In this document: piece after piece, positions 27,903 through 36,364 of the stretch
Layout: the number at the start of each line of letters is the position of its first letter
Position numbering within the stretch: position 1 is the first letter of the stretch
Source of the DNA: Accumulibacter sp036625275
GTDB taxonomy: Bacteria > Pseudomonadota > Gammaproteobacteria > Burkholderiales > Rhodocyclaceae
Length of the DNA stretch: 64,000 bases
Assembly (NCBI RefSeq): GCF_036625275.1
Contig: NZ_JAZKUD010000003.1
Span: forward strand, 116,035-180,034
Direction of reading: 5' to 3'
Program-made: the position numbers and the translations under genes
Notes under the pieces: model-generated
Seen by the model: the letters and a program-made list of their open reading frames with translations, nothing else
Told to the model about the DNA's origin: nothing
The model's database searches: none

Positions 27903-29693
27903 TCAGCCGATCATGACCCGGTTCTTCCCTGCCTGTTTGGCCGCATACATGGCCTCGTCTGCGCGCTTGGTGACCGATCCCTGGATATCGCCGGGCTGCA
28001 GGTGGGTCACGCCGGCGCTGAAGGTGATCAGTCGTCGGTCGTTGTTGTGGAGGAAGATGCGTCGGGTCAATTCCCGCTGCAGACGGACAATGGCCGTCTG
28101 CGCATCCTCGACCGACGTGTCCGGCAGGATGATGATGAACTCTTCGCCACCAAATCGGGCAACCGTGTCTTGCGGACGCATCGTCTCCCGAATCACGGTC
28201 GCCAGGTGTATCAGGGCTGCATCGCCGGCATCGTGACCGAGCGTGTCGTTGAGTTTCTTGAAGTTGTCAATATCGAGCAGGGCCACGCAGAGGGGCGACT
28301 GGCGACGCTGAGCACGTGCGACCTCCTTCTCGAATGCCTCATCAAGACCGCGACGGTTGAGGGTCCCGGTCAACTGGTCATGACGAACCAGCATGCTGGC
28401 CCGGTCGAGTTCCCGTTGCAGTTCGCCGATTCTCGCCTCGGCTTCGCTGACGCGCTGTTTCGCAGTGCGCAGGTCGTCACGCGAGCGTTGCGCGTTGAGC
28501 TGAATGATGCGTGTCTCATGAATCACATCGGCGAGGACACCTTCGAGTTGTGTGATGTCCTCGGCCATGCTGATCCGGTGCGCACAGAGTTCAAGCTTGT
28601 CGTGATAGTCGGAAGTCGAGTCGGCGAATTCTGCCAGATGATCGACAAAGCCGGCCAGCATCTGCTTGAGGCTCTCCTTGGCTTCGTTGAGACTGTGTTT
28701 GAGCTGGCTCTGCTTGAAGATGACTTCCTTGAGCCGACCCTCGGCATCGTCAATGGCACGAATGCTCAAAGGGTTGGAAACGATGTCGCGAACGATTTCG
28801 ATCTGTCCGGCCAGCCAGCGGTCTTCGGTGACCAGCTCGCCCACGTTCTTGATCAGCAATTGCAGTAGATTGAGCAAACCCGCGCGCAGTTCGGTACGAT
28901 CCTCTGCCAGGATCTCCAGACGGAATGCGAAGCGCTTGACACCAGCCAGCAGGCCCTGCAGCGCAGAAGGTGAAGTGGCGCTGCGGGCCTTGTGCGCCAG
29001 CATGCGGGCATCGGCGGCAAGCTCCGGTTCATCCGTGAGTTGTGTCGCGACGATCACTTCAAGGGTGTACGCGAAGAGGTCGCGCAGTTCACTCGACGAC
29101 TCGCTCGTACGCATCGAACTGTCTGTGTCGACCTCACTGACGAGCGGCAGGTTGGCCTCAGTCTCTGCAATGGCTCCGGCCTCGACCAGAGGGATTTCCT
29201 CCTCTCCCACGCCATTGCTCGACCACGACTTGACCAAGCCCTGCAGTCGTCCGAACAGCAGCTCACTGTTGCCCGCAGCGGCTGCCAGCACTCGCTCGAG
29301 CGCTTCACGCTTGCGCGCCACGGTCAGTCCGGCCTGCTTGTTTTCCCACTGGCGCAGAAAGTCGCGAAATAACTCGCTCCAAGGCAATTCGTGCTCATTG
29401 GCGAGCTGCTTGACCAAGTCGGCGACTCCGTCGCGCAGTTCATCCCAGTTCCTGCCCTTGAATGCCTGTTCAAACCGCTTGACCAGCTTTTGCTGAACGG
29501 CAGTCTCTCTGGGTAGAACGGTCTGTAGCGCCTGCAGCTCGCGTTTGGGAAAATTTTCCGCGAGATTGCCGGAGGTGCCCGCAATCTCGTTATAGAGGTC
29601 CCGATAGTTCTCGGGAGAGGGAGAAATCCGTCGGGAAGCCAGCAGACGGAGGGTCTCGCGCGCAATTTCCGAGGGGTTCGAAAGGGATGGCAT
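27903..29693 (-). CDS. soluble diguanylate cyclase (GGDEF protein)
   Basis: A 596-residue protein that would make cyclic di-GMP from two GTP. No membrane segment is seen. Residues 1 to about 400 are helical with coiled-coil character from about 340 to 420 (AKQRVSEAEARIGELQREL) and no known sensor signature. The GGDEF domain covers about 425-596: RHDQLTGTLNRRGLDEAF, LDIDNFKKLNDTLGHDAGD and the active-site GGEEF at about 515, with the inhibitory RxxD site (RPQD) just before it, so product feedback is expected. It converges with tcdA (42 bases between stops). The N-terminal part is the likely signal-receiving region, of unknown input. Confidence 0.92.
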   Translation of the reverse strand: MPSLSNPSEIARETLRLLASRRISPSPENYRDLYNEIAGTSGNLAENFPKRELQALQTVLPRETAVQQKLVKRFEQAFKGRNWDELRDGVADLVKQLANEHELPWSELFRDFLRQWENKQAGLTVARKREALERVLAAAAGNSELLFGRLQGLVKSWSSNGVGEEEIPLVEAGAIAETEANLPLVSEVDTDSSMRTSESSSELRDLFAYTLEVIVATQLTDEPELAADARMLAHKARSATSPSALQGLLAGVKRFAFRLEILAEDRTELRAGLLNLLQLLIKNVGELVTEDRWLAGQIEIVRDIVSNPLSIRAIDDAEGRLKEVIFKQSQLKHSLNEAKESLKQMLAGFVDHLAEFADSTSDYHDKLELCAHRISMAEDITQLEGVLADVIHETRIIQLNAQRSRDDLRTAKQRVSEAEARIGELQRELDRASMLVRHDQLTGTLNRRGLDEAFEKEVARAQRRQSPLCVALLDIDNFKKLNDTLGHDAGDAALIHLATVIRETMRPQDTVARFGGEEFIIILPDTSVEDAQTAIVRLQRELTRRIFLHNNDRRLITFSAGVTHLQPGDIQGSVTKRADEAMYAAKQAGKNRVMIG

Positions 29694-29804
29694 GGGGTCC
29701 TACCGAAAAAAACAGTCAGGTCATTCTAACAGCGGTATTTCGATGCACAGAGGCTTGCGCCTGGCAAGGAATCCGGAGATGATACAGCAAGCATCAAGGT
29801 CGGC

Positions 29805-29810
29805 TATAAT
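29805..29810 (+). promoter_or_regulatory. -10 element of tRNA-Thr promoter
   Basis: A perfect TATAAT followed by a GC-rich discriminator (TCGCCCGAG), as in stable-RNA promoters. The tRNA begins 20 bases downstream. The -35 at 17 bases upstream (ATACAG) is poor. Confidence 0.55.
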
Positions 29811-29829
29811 TCGCCCGAGAAATGCTTTT

Positions 29830-29903
29830 GCCCCCGTAGCATGAAGGTCGTGCAGTTGATTTGTAATCATCAGGTGTTGGTTCGATTCCGACTGGGGGCA
29901 CCA
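29830..29903 (+). tRNA. tRNA-Thr (anticodon TGT), atypical
   Basis: A 74-base gene with an encoded 3' CCA. The acceptor stem pairs GCCCCCG with TGGGGGC (one G-T wobble). The T arm is GTTGG-TTCGATT-CCGAC. The anticodon loop TTTGTAA gives anticodon TGT at 29862-29864, as in tRNA-Thr. The D stem is GCAT/GTGC instead of the usual GCTC/GAGC but still pairs, with a short 7-base loop containing GG. The anticodon stem GTTGA/TCATC has one T-T mismatch (29856 with 29870). The gene is flanked by a promoter-like -10 and a strong terminator, which argues for function. Confidence 0.85.
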
Positions 29904-29910
29904 GAAAACG

Positions 29911-29952
29911 AGCACTTGGGCCAATCCGACGAGATTGGCCCAAGTGCTTTCT
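29911..29952 (+). terminator. intrinsic terminator after tRNA-Thr
   Basis: A perfect 16-base inverted repeat (29911-29926 with 29933-29948, 6-base loop) followed by TTTC. It begins 7 bases after the tRNA CCA and ends before the urease operon, so it should separate the tRNA transcript from ureD. Confidence 0.85.
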
Positions 29953-30009
29953 GGGGCTGGAGAACGAATCGTACATGGAACAGAATGGGGATCTGGCGGC
30001 CCTGGTGGT

Positions 30010-30867
30010 TTGACGGCAGCGGCAGCGGCCATCGAGGAAGCGGCACGTTCCGGCTGGCAGGCACGGCTGGCCCTCGGTTTCGAGCGTCGTGCAGAGACCA
30101 CGCTGCTGGTACAGCGCGAGCATTACGGGCCGCTGCGCGTACAGAAAGCGCTCTACCCGGAGGGTCCGGCGGTCTGTCATGCGATTGTTTTGCATCCGCC
30201 CGGGGGCATCGTCGGCGGCGACCGACTGGACATCTCGCTGGCCGCGGGAGCCGGTGCGCATGCATTGTTGACCACCCCAGGCGCCGGCAAGTGGTATCGT
30301 TCGGGGGGGCGGCCGGCGCAGCATGTGCTGAACGTGCGCATTGGGCGCGCAGCTGTCATCGAATGGCTGCCGCAGGAAACGATCGTCTTCGATGGTGCCG
30401 ACGCGCAGATGCACACACATGTCCAACTGGCCGCCGGTGGCATGTTCTGCGGCTGGGAGATACTCTGCCTGGGTCGAACGGCTGCCGGCGAAGGCTTCAG
30501 CCACGGGCAGCTCGACCTGGCGACGCGGATCGAGAGCGAAGGACGGCCGCTGTGGGTCGAGCGCGGTTGGTTGTCCGGCGGCTCGGCCTGGCTTGATGCG
30601 GCTGCCGGTCTGGCTGGCCGGCCGGTCAGCGCGACCCTGCTGCTCGCAGGGACGGGGGTGCAGCGGGAATGGCTCGACGCCTGCCTGGCGGTGCCGACCG
30701 CCGCGGGTCTGTTGACCGGGGTCACGGCACTGCCCGAGGTGCTGGTGGCGCGTTGCCTGGCGCCCTGTACCGAAGCGGCACGCGCCTGGTTGAGCGAAGT
30801 GTGGAAACGGTTGCGCCCGGCGGCGCTCGGCAAGGCAGCCGTCGTGCCACGCATCTGGAGCACCTGA
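30010..30867 (+). CDS. ureD: urease accessory protein UreD
   Basis: Scaffold protein that binds apo-urease and, with UreF and UreG, delivers nickel. About 285 residues, with the family pattern GWQARLALGFERRAETTLLV, HYGPLRVQKALYPEG and LHPPGGIVGGDRLDI (residues about 15-75), then TTPGAGKWYRS and EWLPQETIVFDGA. The start is uncertain: the frame is open back to 29935, inside the terminator hairpin; TTG 30010 best fits the family N-terminus, but no strong Shine-Dalgarno is seen. First gene of ureDABCEFG. Confidence 0.9.
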   Translation: MTAAAAAIEEAARSGWQARLALGFERRAETTLLVQREHYGPLRVQKALYPEGPAVCHAIVLHPPGGIVGGDRLDISLAAGAGAHALLTTPGAGKWYRSGGRPAQHVLNVRIGRAAVIEWLPQETIVFDGADAQMHTHVQLAAGGMFCGWEILCLGRTAAGEGFSHGQLDLATRIESEGRPLWVERGWLSGGSAWLDAAAGLAGRPVSATLLLAGTGVQREWLDACLAVPTAAGLLTGVTALPEVLVARCLAPCTEAARAWLSEVWKRLRPAALGKAAVVPRIWST

Positions 30868-30886
30868 ATCGCTTTGAGGAAGACGC

Positions 30887-31189
30887 ATGGAACTGACGCC
30901 GAGAGAAAAGGACAAGCTGTTGATCTTCACCGCCGCTTTGCTCGCCGAACGACGCCGGGCGCGTGGTCTGAAGCTCAACTACCCGGAAGCGGTGGCGCTG
31001 ATCAGCGCCGCGATCGTCGAAGGCGCCCGCGACGGCCGCACGGTTGCCGAGCTGATGAGCTACGGCACAACGCTGTTGAGTCGTGCCGACGTGATGGAAG
31101 GCGTGCCGGAAATGATCCACGACATCCAGGTCGAAGCAAGCTTCCCGGACGGCACCAAACTGGTCACCGTGCATCACCCGATCATTTGA
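30887..31189 (+). CDS. ureA: urease gamma subunit
   Basis: Small structural subunit of the cytoplasmic nickel urease (urea to ammonia and carbamate). Exactly 100 residues as usual, opening MELTPREKDKLLIFTAALLA and containing GLKLNYPEAVALISAAI. A GAGGAAG Shine-Dalgarno sits before the ATG. It lies 19 bases after ureD and 11 before ureB; gamma, beta and alpha are separate genes as in most proteobacteria, not fused as in Helicobacter. Confidence 0.97.
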   Translation: MELTPREKDKLLIFTAALLAERRRARGLKLNYPEAVALISAAIVEGARDGRTVAELMSYGTTLLSRADVMEGVPEMIHDIQVEASFPDGTKLVTVHHPII

Positions 31190-31200
31190 GGAACTGAACG

Positions 31201-31509
31201 ATGATTCCCGGAGAAATGCGGATCGAAGCGGGCGAGATCGAACTCAACGCCGGTCGTGCAACGACCCGCCTGAGCGTCGCCAATACCGGCGACCGGCCGA
31301 TCCAGGTCGGTTCGCATTACCATTTTGCCGAGACCAATGCCGCACTGGTTTTCGACCGCGTCGCGGCGCGCGGTTTCCGCCTCGACATTGCCGCCGGTAC
31401 CGCGGTGCGCTTCGAACCCGGTCAGACGCGCAGCGTACAACTGGTGGCGCTGGCCGGCGAGCGCCGAGTCCATGGTTTCAATGGCTCGGTCATGGGAGAA
31501 TTGCCATGA
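31201..31509 (+). CDS. ureB: urease beta subunit
   Basis: 102-residue structural subunit, with MIPGEMRIEAGEIELNAGR and the family core GDRPIQVGSHYHFAETN and GTAVRFEPGQTRSVQLV. It packs against UreA and UreC in the (alpha-beta-gamma)3 trimer. A 10-base gap separates it from ureC. No oddities seen. Confidence 0.97.
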   Translation: MIPGEMRIEAGEIELNAGRATTRLSVANTGDRPIQVGSHYHFAETNAALVFDRVAARGFRLDIAAGTAVRFEPGQTRSVQLVALAGERRVHGFNGSVMGELP

Positions 31510-31519
31510 GGATTCGGTC

Positions 31520-33235
31520 ATGAGCGTCAAAATCTCGCGACAGGCCTACGCCGAGATGTTCGGCCCAACCGTCGGCGATCGCGTACGTCTCGCCGACACC
31601 GAGCTGTGGATCGTCGTCGAAGACGATTTCACGATCTACGGCGAGGAAGTCAAGTTCGGCGGGGGCAAGGTGATCCGTGACGGCATGGGACAGGGTCAGA
31701 AGCCTGCTGCCGAAGTCGCCGACACGGTCATCACCAACGCGCTGATCGTCGACCACTGGGGAATCGTCAAGGCCGACATCGCCATCAAGGGCGGCCGTAT
31801 CGCCGGCATCGGCAAGGCCGGCAATCCGGACATCCAGCCGGGCGTGACCCTCCCTATCGGCGGCGGCACCGAGATCATCGCCGGCGAGGGAATGATCGTC
31901 ACCGCCGGCGGCATCGACAGCCACATCCATTTCATCTGCCCGCAGCAGATCGATGAAGCCCTGATGTCGGGGGTGACGACCATGCTCGGCGGTGGCACCG
32001 GCCCGGCCACGGGCACCTACGCCACGACCTGTACGCCGGGACCCTGGCACCTCCAGCGCATGCTCGAAGCGGCCGACGCTTTCCCGATGAACCTCGGTTT
32101 CTTCGGCAAGGGCAATGTCTCGCTGCCGGAACCGTTGCGCGAACAGGTACGCGCCGGCGCCATCGGTCTCAAGCTGCACGAGGACTGGGGCACCACCCCG
32201 GCGGCGATCGACAACTGTCTGGCGGTAGCCGACGAGATGGACGTGCAGGTGGCGATCCATACCGACACGCTCAACGAATCCGGCTTCGTCGAAACGACGC
32301 TCGCCGCCTTCAAGGGGCGCACCATCCATACCTTCCATACCGAAGGCGCCGGCGGTGGGCATGCGCCCGACATTCTGCGTGCCGTCGGCGAGGCCAACGT
32401 CCTGCCTTCCTCGACCAACCCGACGCGCCCGTACACCGTCAATACCGTCGATGAACATCTCGACATGCTGATGGTCTGCCACCACCTCGACCCGGCGATC
32501 GCCGAGGACGTCGCTTTCGCTGAAAGCCGCATCCGCCGCGAGACGATCGCCGCCGAAGACCTCCTGCACGACCTGGGTGCGCTGTCGATGATGTCGTCGG
32601 ATTCGCAGGCGATGGGACGCGTCGGCGAAGTGATCATCCGTACCTGGCAGACAGCGCACAAGATGAAAGTACAGCGCGGTCAGCTGCCGCCGCCGACCGG
32701 ACAGGCCGAATCCACGCACGACAACTTCCGTGTCAAGCGCTACCTCGCCAAGTACACCATCAATCCGGCGATCACGCACGGCATCAGCGATCTCGTCGGC
32801 TCGATCGAGGTCGGCAAGCTCGCCGACCTGGTGCTCTGGAAACCGGCTTTCTTCGGCGTCAAGCCCTCCTTGATTCTCAAGGGCGGAATGATCGCTGCGG
32901 CCGCAATGGGCGACGCCAACGCCTCGATCCCGACGCCACAGCCGGTGCACTATCGGCCGATGTTCGGAGCTTTCGGCGGTGCGCGCAAGACCTCGGTGAC
33001 TTTCGTTTCGCAGGCGGCGATCGACCATCCCGAACTCGCAGCGCTGCGACTCGCCAAGCCGCTCTTTGCCGTTCGCCGGACGCGCGCACTCGGCAAGTCC
33101 GACATGATCCACAACGCCGCGACGCCGAAGATCGAAGTCGATCCTGAAACCTACGCCGTTCGCGCCGACGGCGAACTGCTGGTCTGCGAGCCGGCCAGCG
33201 TGCTGCCGATGGCGCAGCGCTACTTCCTGTTCTGA
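31520..33235 (+). CDS. ureC: urease alpha (catalytic) subunit
   Basis: 571-residue catalytic subunit with the binuclear nickel site. All ligands are in place: His135 and His137 (HIHFICPQQ), the Lys218 that becomes carbamylated (GLKLHEDWG), His247 (AIHTDTLNESGF), His273 (TFHTEGAGGGHAPD) and Asp361 (MSSDSQAMGRVGEV). The flap region with its Cys and His (VCHHLDPAI, about residue 320) is also present. ATG 31520 is confirmed by the family N-terminus MSVKISRQAYAEMFGPTVGD; the open frame extends upstream only as a shadow of ureB. The enzyme should be active. Confidence 0.98.
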   Translation: MSVKISRQAYAEMFGPTVGDRVRLADTELWIVVEDDFTIYGEEVKFGGGKVIRDGMGQGQKPAAEVADTVITNALIVDHWGIVKADIAIKGGRIAGIGKAGNPDIQPGVTLPIGGGTEIIAGEGMIVTAGGIDSHIHFICPQQIDEALMSGVTTMLGGGTGPATGTYATTCTPGPWHLQRMLEAADAFPMNLGFFGKGNVSLPEPLREQVRAGAIGLKLHEDWGTTPAAIDNCLAVADEMDVQVAIHTDTLNESGFVETTLAAFKGRTIHTFHTEGAGGGHAPDILRAVGEANVLPSSTNPTRPYTVNTVDEHLDMLMVCHHLDPAIAEDVAFAESRIRRETIAAEDLLHDLGALSMMSSDSQAMGRVGEVIIRTWQTAHKMKVQRGQLPPPTGQAESTHDNFRVKRYLAKYTINPAITHGISDLVGSIEVGKLADLVLWKPAFFGVKPSLILKGGMIAAAAMGDANASIPTPQPVHYRPMFGAFGGARKTSVTFVSQAAIDHPELAALRLAKPLFAVRRTRALGKSDMIHNAATPKIEVDPETYAVRADGELLVCEPASVLPMAQRYFLF

Positions 33236-33237
33236 GC

Positions 33238-33795
33238 ATGCTGTTTGCCGAATCCTTCACTGACCGCGAGACGCCCGCCAGTGACCGCTTGGTGTTGCCC
33301 TACGATGCCCGCCGCAAAAGCCGGCAGCGCGTCACCCTGGCCAGCGGCGAGGAGATGGGCTATGTTTTTCCGGCCGGCACCGTGCTGCGCCACGGTGACC
33401 GATTGCTCACCGGCAATGGCTGCGTGATCGCCGTCGAGGCCGCACCGGAAGCGCTGCTCGAAGTCCGTGCCGGCGACCCCTTGCAGTTGATTCGCGCCGC
33501 TTACCATCTCGGCAACCGGCATGTGCCGGTACAGCTTGGCGAGTACGGCCTGCTTTTGCAGGCGGATCACGTTCTCGCGGAGATGTTGCTGGGTCTCGGT
33601 TGTGCGGTCAGCGAGGTCGAAGCGCCATTCGATCCGGAAGGGGGAGCATATGGTGCGCATGCTCACGGCGAAGTGCGCGTGGACGGTCACGATGGTCACG
33701 ATTACCGCCCGGTGCGTCCCGGAGCGATGAGCGATCCGCACCCGTCCGGCCACGGCCCGCATCGCTCGCCGGCGAAAATTCACGAATTCAAGTGA
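33238..33795 (+). CDS. ureE: urease accessory nickel-binding protein UreE
   Basis: Nickel metallochaperone, 185 residues. The N-terminal peptide-binding domain (about 1-75) is followed by the metal-binding domain with HLGNRHVPVQLGEYGLLLQA (the dimer-interface His) and a His/Asp-rich tail (AHAHGEVRVDGHDGHDYRP, then further His to the end) suited to storing several Ni2+ ions. It starts 2 bases after the ureC stop. The tail is longer than the minimum needed for nickel transfer. Confidence 0.95.
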   Translation: MLFAESFTDRETPASDRLVLPYDARRKSRQRVTLASGEEMGYVFPAGTVLRHGDRLLTGNGCVIAVEAAPEALLEVRAGDPLQLIRAAYHLGNRHVPVQLGEYGLLLQADHVLAEMLLGLGCAVSEVEAPFDPEGGAYGAHAHGEVRVDGHDGHDYRPVRPGAMSDPHPSGHGPHRSPAKIHEFK

Positions 33796-34463
33796 GTCTC
33801 GCGCTGTCGCGGTTGCTACAGCTCGCCAGCCCGGCATTGCCGGTGGGCGCCTACACCTATTCGCAAGGCCTCGAATGGGCTGTCGAAGCCAGCCTGGTGC
33901 AGGATCAGGCGACGGCACTAGAATGGATCGACGGCTTGCTGACGAATGGCATCGGCCGTTTTGAAGCGCCATTGACCGCCTGTCTGCAGCGCGCCTGGAT
34001 CGCCGCTGACGATGGTGAAGTCAAACGCCTCAACGCCGACTTCCTGGCCAGCCGCGAGTCGTCCGAGCTGCGTGCCGAGACTGTACAGATGGGCTATTCG
34101 CTGCGTCGCCTGCTGCACGAGCTGGACGATTTCCCACTGCCGCCGGTCTTCGACTCGCTTCCCGAAGTCTCTTTTCCGGTCGGCTGGGCACTGGCCGCTG
34201 CCGCCTGGAAAATTGCCATCGTCGATTCGCTGACCGCTTATCTGTGGTCCTGGTGCGAAAATCAGATGATGGCAGCGCTCAAGGCGGTGCCGCTCGGCCA
34301 GGCCGCCGGGCAGCGCATCCTCCTGGCGCTGGGTAGTCGCCTGCCGGCAGTGGTGCAGCAGGCGCTCGAACTGCCCGAAGAACGCTGGAGCAATTTCGCT
34401 CCTGGCCTGGCTTTGGCGTCAAGCCGCCATGAAACCCAGTATTCAAGACTTTTCCGATCCTGA
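33792..34463 (+). CDS. ureF: urease accessory protein UreF
   Basis: 223-residue helical protein that recruits UreG to the UreD-urease complex. Family patterns: LLQLASPALPVGAYTYSQGL at the N-terminus, then RESSELRAETVQMGYSLRRL and FPVGWALAAAAWKI. The start is GTG 33792, overlapping the ureE TGA by 4 bases (GTGA), so it is translationally coupled; the open frame continues upstream inside ureE without protein-like sequence. Confidence 0.95.
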   Translation: MSLALSRLLQLASPALPVGAYTYSQGLEWAVEASLVQDQATALEWIDGLLTNGIGRFEAPLTACLQRAWIAADDGEVKRLNADFLASRESSELRAETVQMGYSLRRLLHELDDFPLPPVFDSLPEVSFPVGWALAAAAWKIAIVDSLTAYLWSWCENQMMAALKAVPLGQAAGQRILLALGSRLPAVVQQALELPEERWSNFAPGLALASSRHETQYSRLFRS

Positions 34464-34479
34464 AAGAAAGCGAATTCAG

Positions 34480-35091
34480 ATGCACCGACGTCCCGCCCTG
34501 CGCATTGGCATCGGAGGCCCGGTCGGCTCCGGCAAGACTGCACTCACCCTGGCGCTGTGCCTGGCGCTGCGCGACCGATACAGCCTCGGCGTGGTGACCA
34601 ACGACATCTACACCGCCGAAGACGCGAAGTTCCTGGTGCAGCATGCGGCGTTGCCGCAGGAACGCATCCTCGGCGTCGAAACCGGCGGTTGCCCGCATAC
34701 CGCGATTCGCGAGGATGCGTCGATCAACCTCGAAGCCGTCGCCCGCCTGACGACGGCTTTTCCGGACATCGAGATCGTTTTCGTGGAATCGGGGGGTGAC
34801 AACCTCGCAGCGACCTTCAGCCCGGAGCTTTCCGATCTGACGATTTACGTCATCGACGTCGCCGCCGGCGACAAGATCCCGCGCAAGGGTGGGCCGGGGA
34901 TCACCAGGTCCGACCTCCTGGTGATCAACAAGACCGATCTCGCGCCACTCGTCGGCGCCTCGCTGGAGGTCATGGATCGCGACAGCCGACGCATGCGCGG
35001 CGAGCGGCCTTTCGTCTTCAGCAACATGAAGACTGGCCAGGGCCTGTCCGAGATCATCGCCTTCATCGAGGAGCGTGGGATGCTGCGTTGA
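34480..35091 (+). CDS. ureG: urease accessory GTPase UreG
   Basis: SIMIBI-class GTPase that drives nickel insertion into urease. P-loop GIGGPVGSGKTALT at about residue 10, the metal-binding CPH motif in ETGGCPHTAIREDAS, switch region FVESGGDNLAATFSPEL and NKTD base-specificity motif. ATG 34480 gives about 203 residues, the usual size; an in-frame ATG at 34429 would overlap ureF by 35 bases. It is the last urease gene; no urea transporter or nickel permease gene follows. Confidence 0.96.
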   Translation: MHRRPALRIGIGGPVGSGKTALTLALCLALRDRYSLGVVTNDIYTAEDAKFLVQHAALPQERILGVETGGCPHTAIREDASINLEAVARLTTAFPDIEIVFVESGGDNLAATFSPELSDLTIYVIDVAAGDKIPRKGGPGITRSDLLVINKTDLAPLVGASLEVMDRDSRRMRGERPFVFSNMKTGQGLSEIIAFIEERGMLR

Positions 35092-35262
35092 AGCGCAGGA
35101 GCATTGGACCCTTCCATGCGCCCAGCGAGCTAGCCGCCTGTCGGACTGGATGAGTCGAAGCGAAAAAAGTGGGAAGCGAGGACAGATGTTCACCAATTTC
35201 AAGCCGAGCGTCGAACGATTGGCGCCGAAATTCGGGGGAAATAGGGATCGCTGCCTTCCGCC

Positions 35263-35763
35263 AATTTGCGGCATCGACTCGGGGACCCCCTGAAGGAACT
35301 CGACCGCCCAGTGGGCGAACTGGCGGGGCAAATCCAGGTCTGGCACCGGGAAAACGCAGCGCGCAAGAAGCTCGCACAGATTCCCGGCATCGGTCCGATC
35401 ACGGCAAGCGCGCGGGGGGCCTCGATCGGGAAGGCGAAGAGTTTCGAGAACGGACGGCAGCTGGCGGTCTGGCTGGGATGGCTCCCCAAGCCGCACTCCC
35501 GTGGCGGCCAGCCGTGGCTTCGGGGCATCCGTAAGCACGGCGATGCCGATCTGCGCACGCGGCTGATCCACGGCGCCCGGGCAGTGATCCGGGTCGCCGA
35601 GCGCCAGGCGGGTTATGCGAAAACGTGGCTGGCGCCGCTGATCGGCCGGCGCAACCAGAACGTCGCAGCCGTGGCCTTGGCGAACAAGAACGCCCACATC
35701 GTCTGGGCGTTGCGGGTCCACGAGCGAGACGACCCGCCCGGCGATGAACCGTCGGCGGCATGA
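35263..35763 (+). pseudogene. IS110-family transposase, C-terminal remnant
   Basis: The frame reads ARKKLAQIPGIGPITASA, then KSFENGRQLAVWLGWLPKP, RTRLIHGARAVIRVA and NVAAVALANKNAHIVWAL, the Transposase_20 domain of IS110/IS1111 elements with its serine-region context. The N-terminal DEDD domain is missing: upstream of about 35263 the sequence is not transposase-like. The element is therefore inactive. It sits directly behind the urease operon (172 bases after ureG). Confidence 0.85.
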
Positions 35764-36364
35764 ACACGGGTTGCCCCCAGGCGCTCGCTCGCCAGAGTCT
35801 GGGAGGTGCTCGCGAGCGCCTATGGACAACCCTGCGATATCGCAGCACCCCCACCGCTTTGGGTCGTTGTCGAGGAGTCACCCCCACCGGTTGCTCAGGC
35901 GATCATGACGTGATGACAAGGCAGGTCAGACCGTGGTCGATTCAGCCTGATAGCAGCCTCGCGCTTCAAGCGCGTCTGACTGATGAGGCATCGATCAGCG
36001 AATTCCATCCGGGACAGAGGCCTCGCCTCGATCAAAGTCCGAAGGGATGGCGGCAATCTTTACCCTTCGAACTGTCACCAAAAGGTGTTCAACAAAACAA
36101 GTGGTTACAGCACTTTTCATGACCGCTTTTCTATTTTTTCACAACCTCTGAGTCGTCGCCGTTTCAGGGGGGTGATACCAGGCTGGCGCGTTCCCCTGCT
36201 GCTCGTGCGTGCCCTGTACATCGAATGGACGGATCTACCCCAGCCAACAACGTACAATTCCCTGCCGATTCCCCCTGATGCGGACTAGACGTCGCTGACA
36301 GACCGGGAGCAGCAGCCGATAAACCCGTGGCAAAGCGTCATGCCAAAAACCAGAGAGATTAACC
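35764..36364. other. gene-free tail of the IS110 scar
   Basis: About 600 bases between the IS110 remnant and the AI-2E-type gene. No gene is recognised. It includes a 55-base repeat at 36027-36081 shared with 41962-42016, then AT-richer sequence (36081-36150) that may contain the promoter of the downstream five-gene operon. Confidence 0.5.
36027..36081 (-). repeat. 55-base direct repeat, copy 1 (near IS110 scar)
   Basis: Matches 41962-42016 with only a handful of differences. On the minus strand both copies can be read as LVTVRRVK(I/V)AAIPSDFDR; most differences between the copies are silent in that frame. CGAAGG and CCTTCG within it form a small hairpin. Confidence 0.75.

Noticed and set aside
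29830..29903. The tRNA-Thr as a pseudogene
   Set aside because: The D stem is compensated, the T arm and acceptor are sound, CCA is encoded, and promoter and terminator flank it. A single T-T mismatch in the anticodon stem is tolerated in some tRNAs.
29935..30009. An earlier TTG start for ureD at 29935
   Set aside because: It lies inside the right arm of the tRNA terminator and the added residues do not resemble UreD N-termini.
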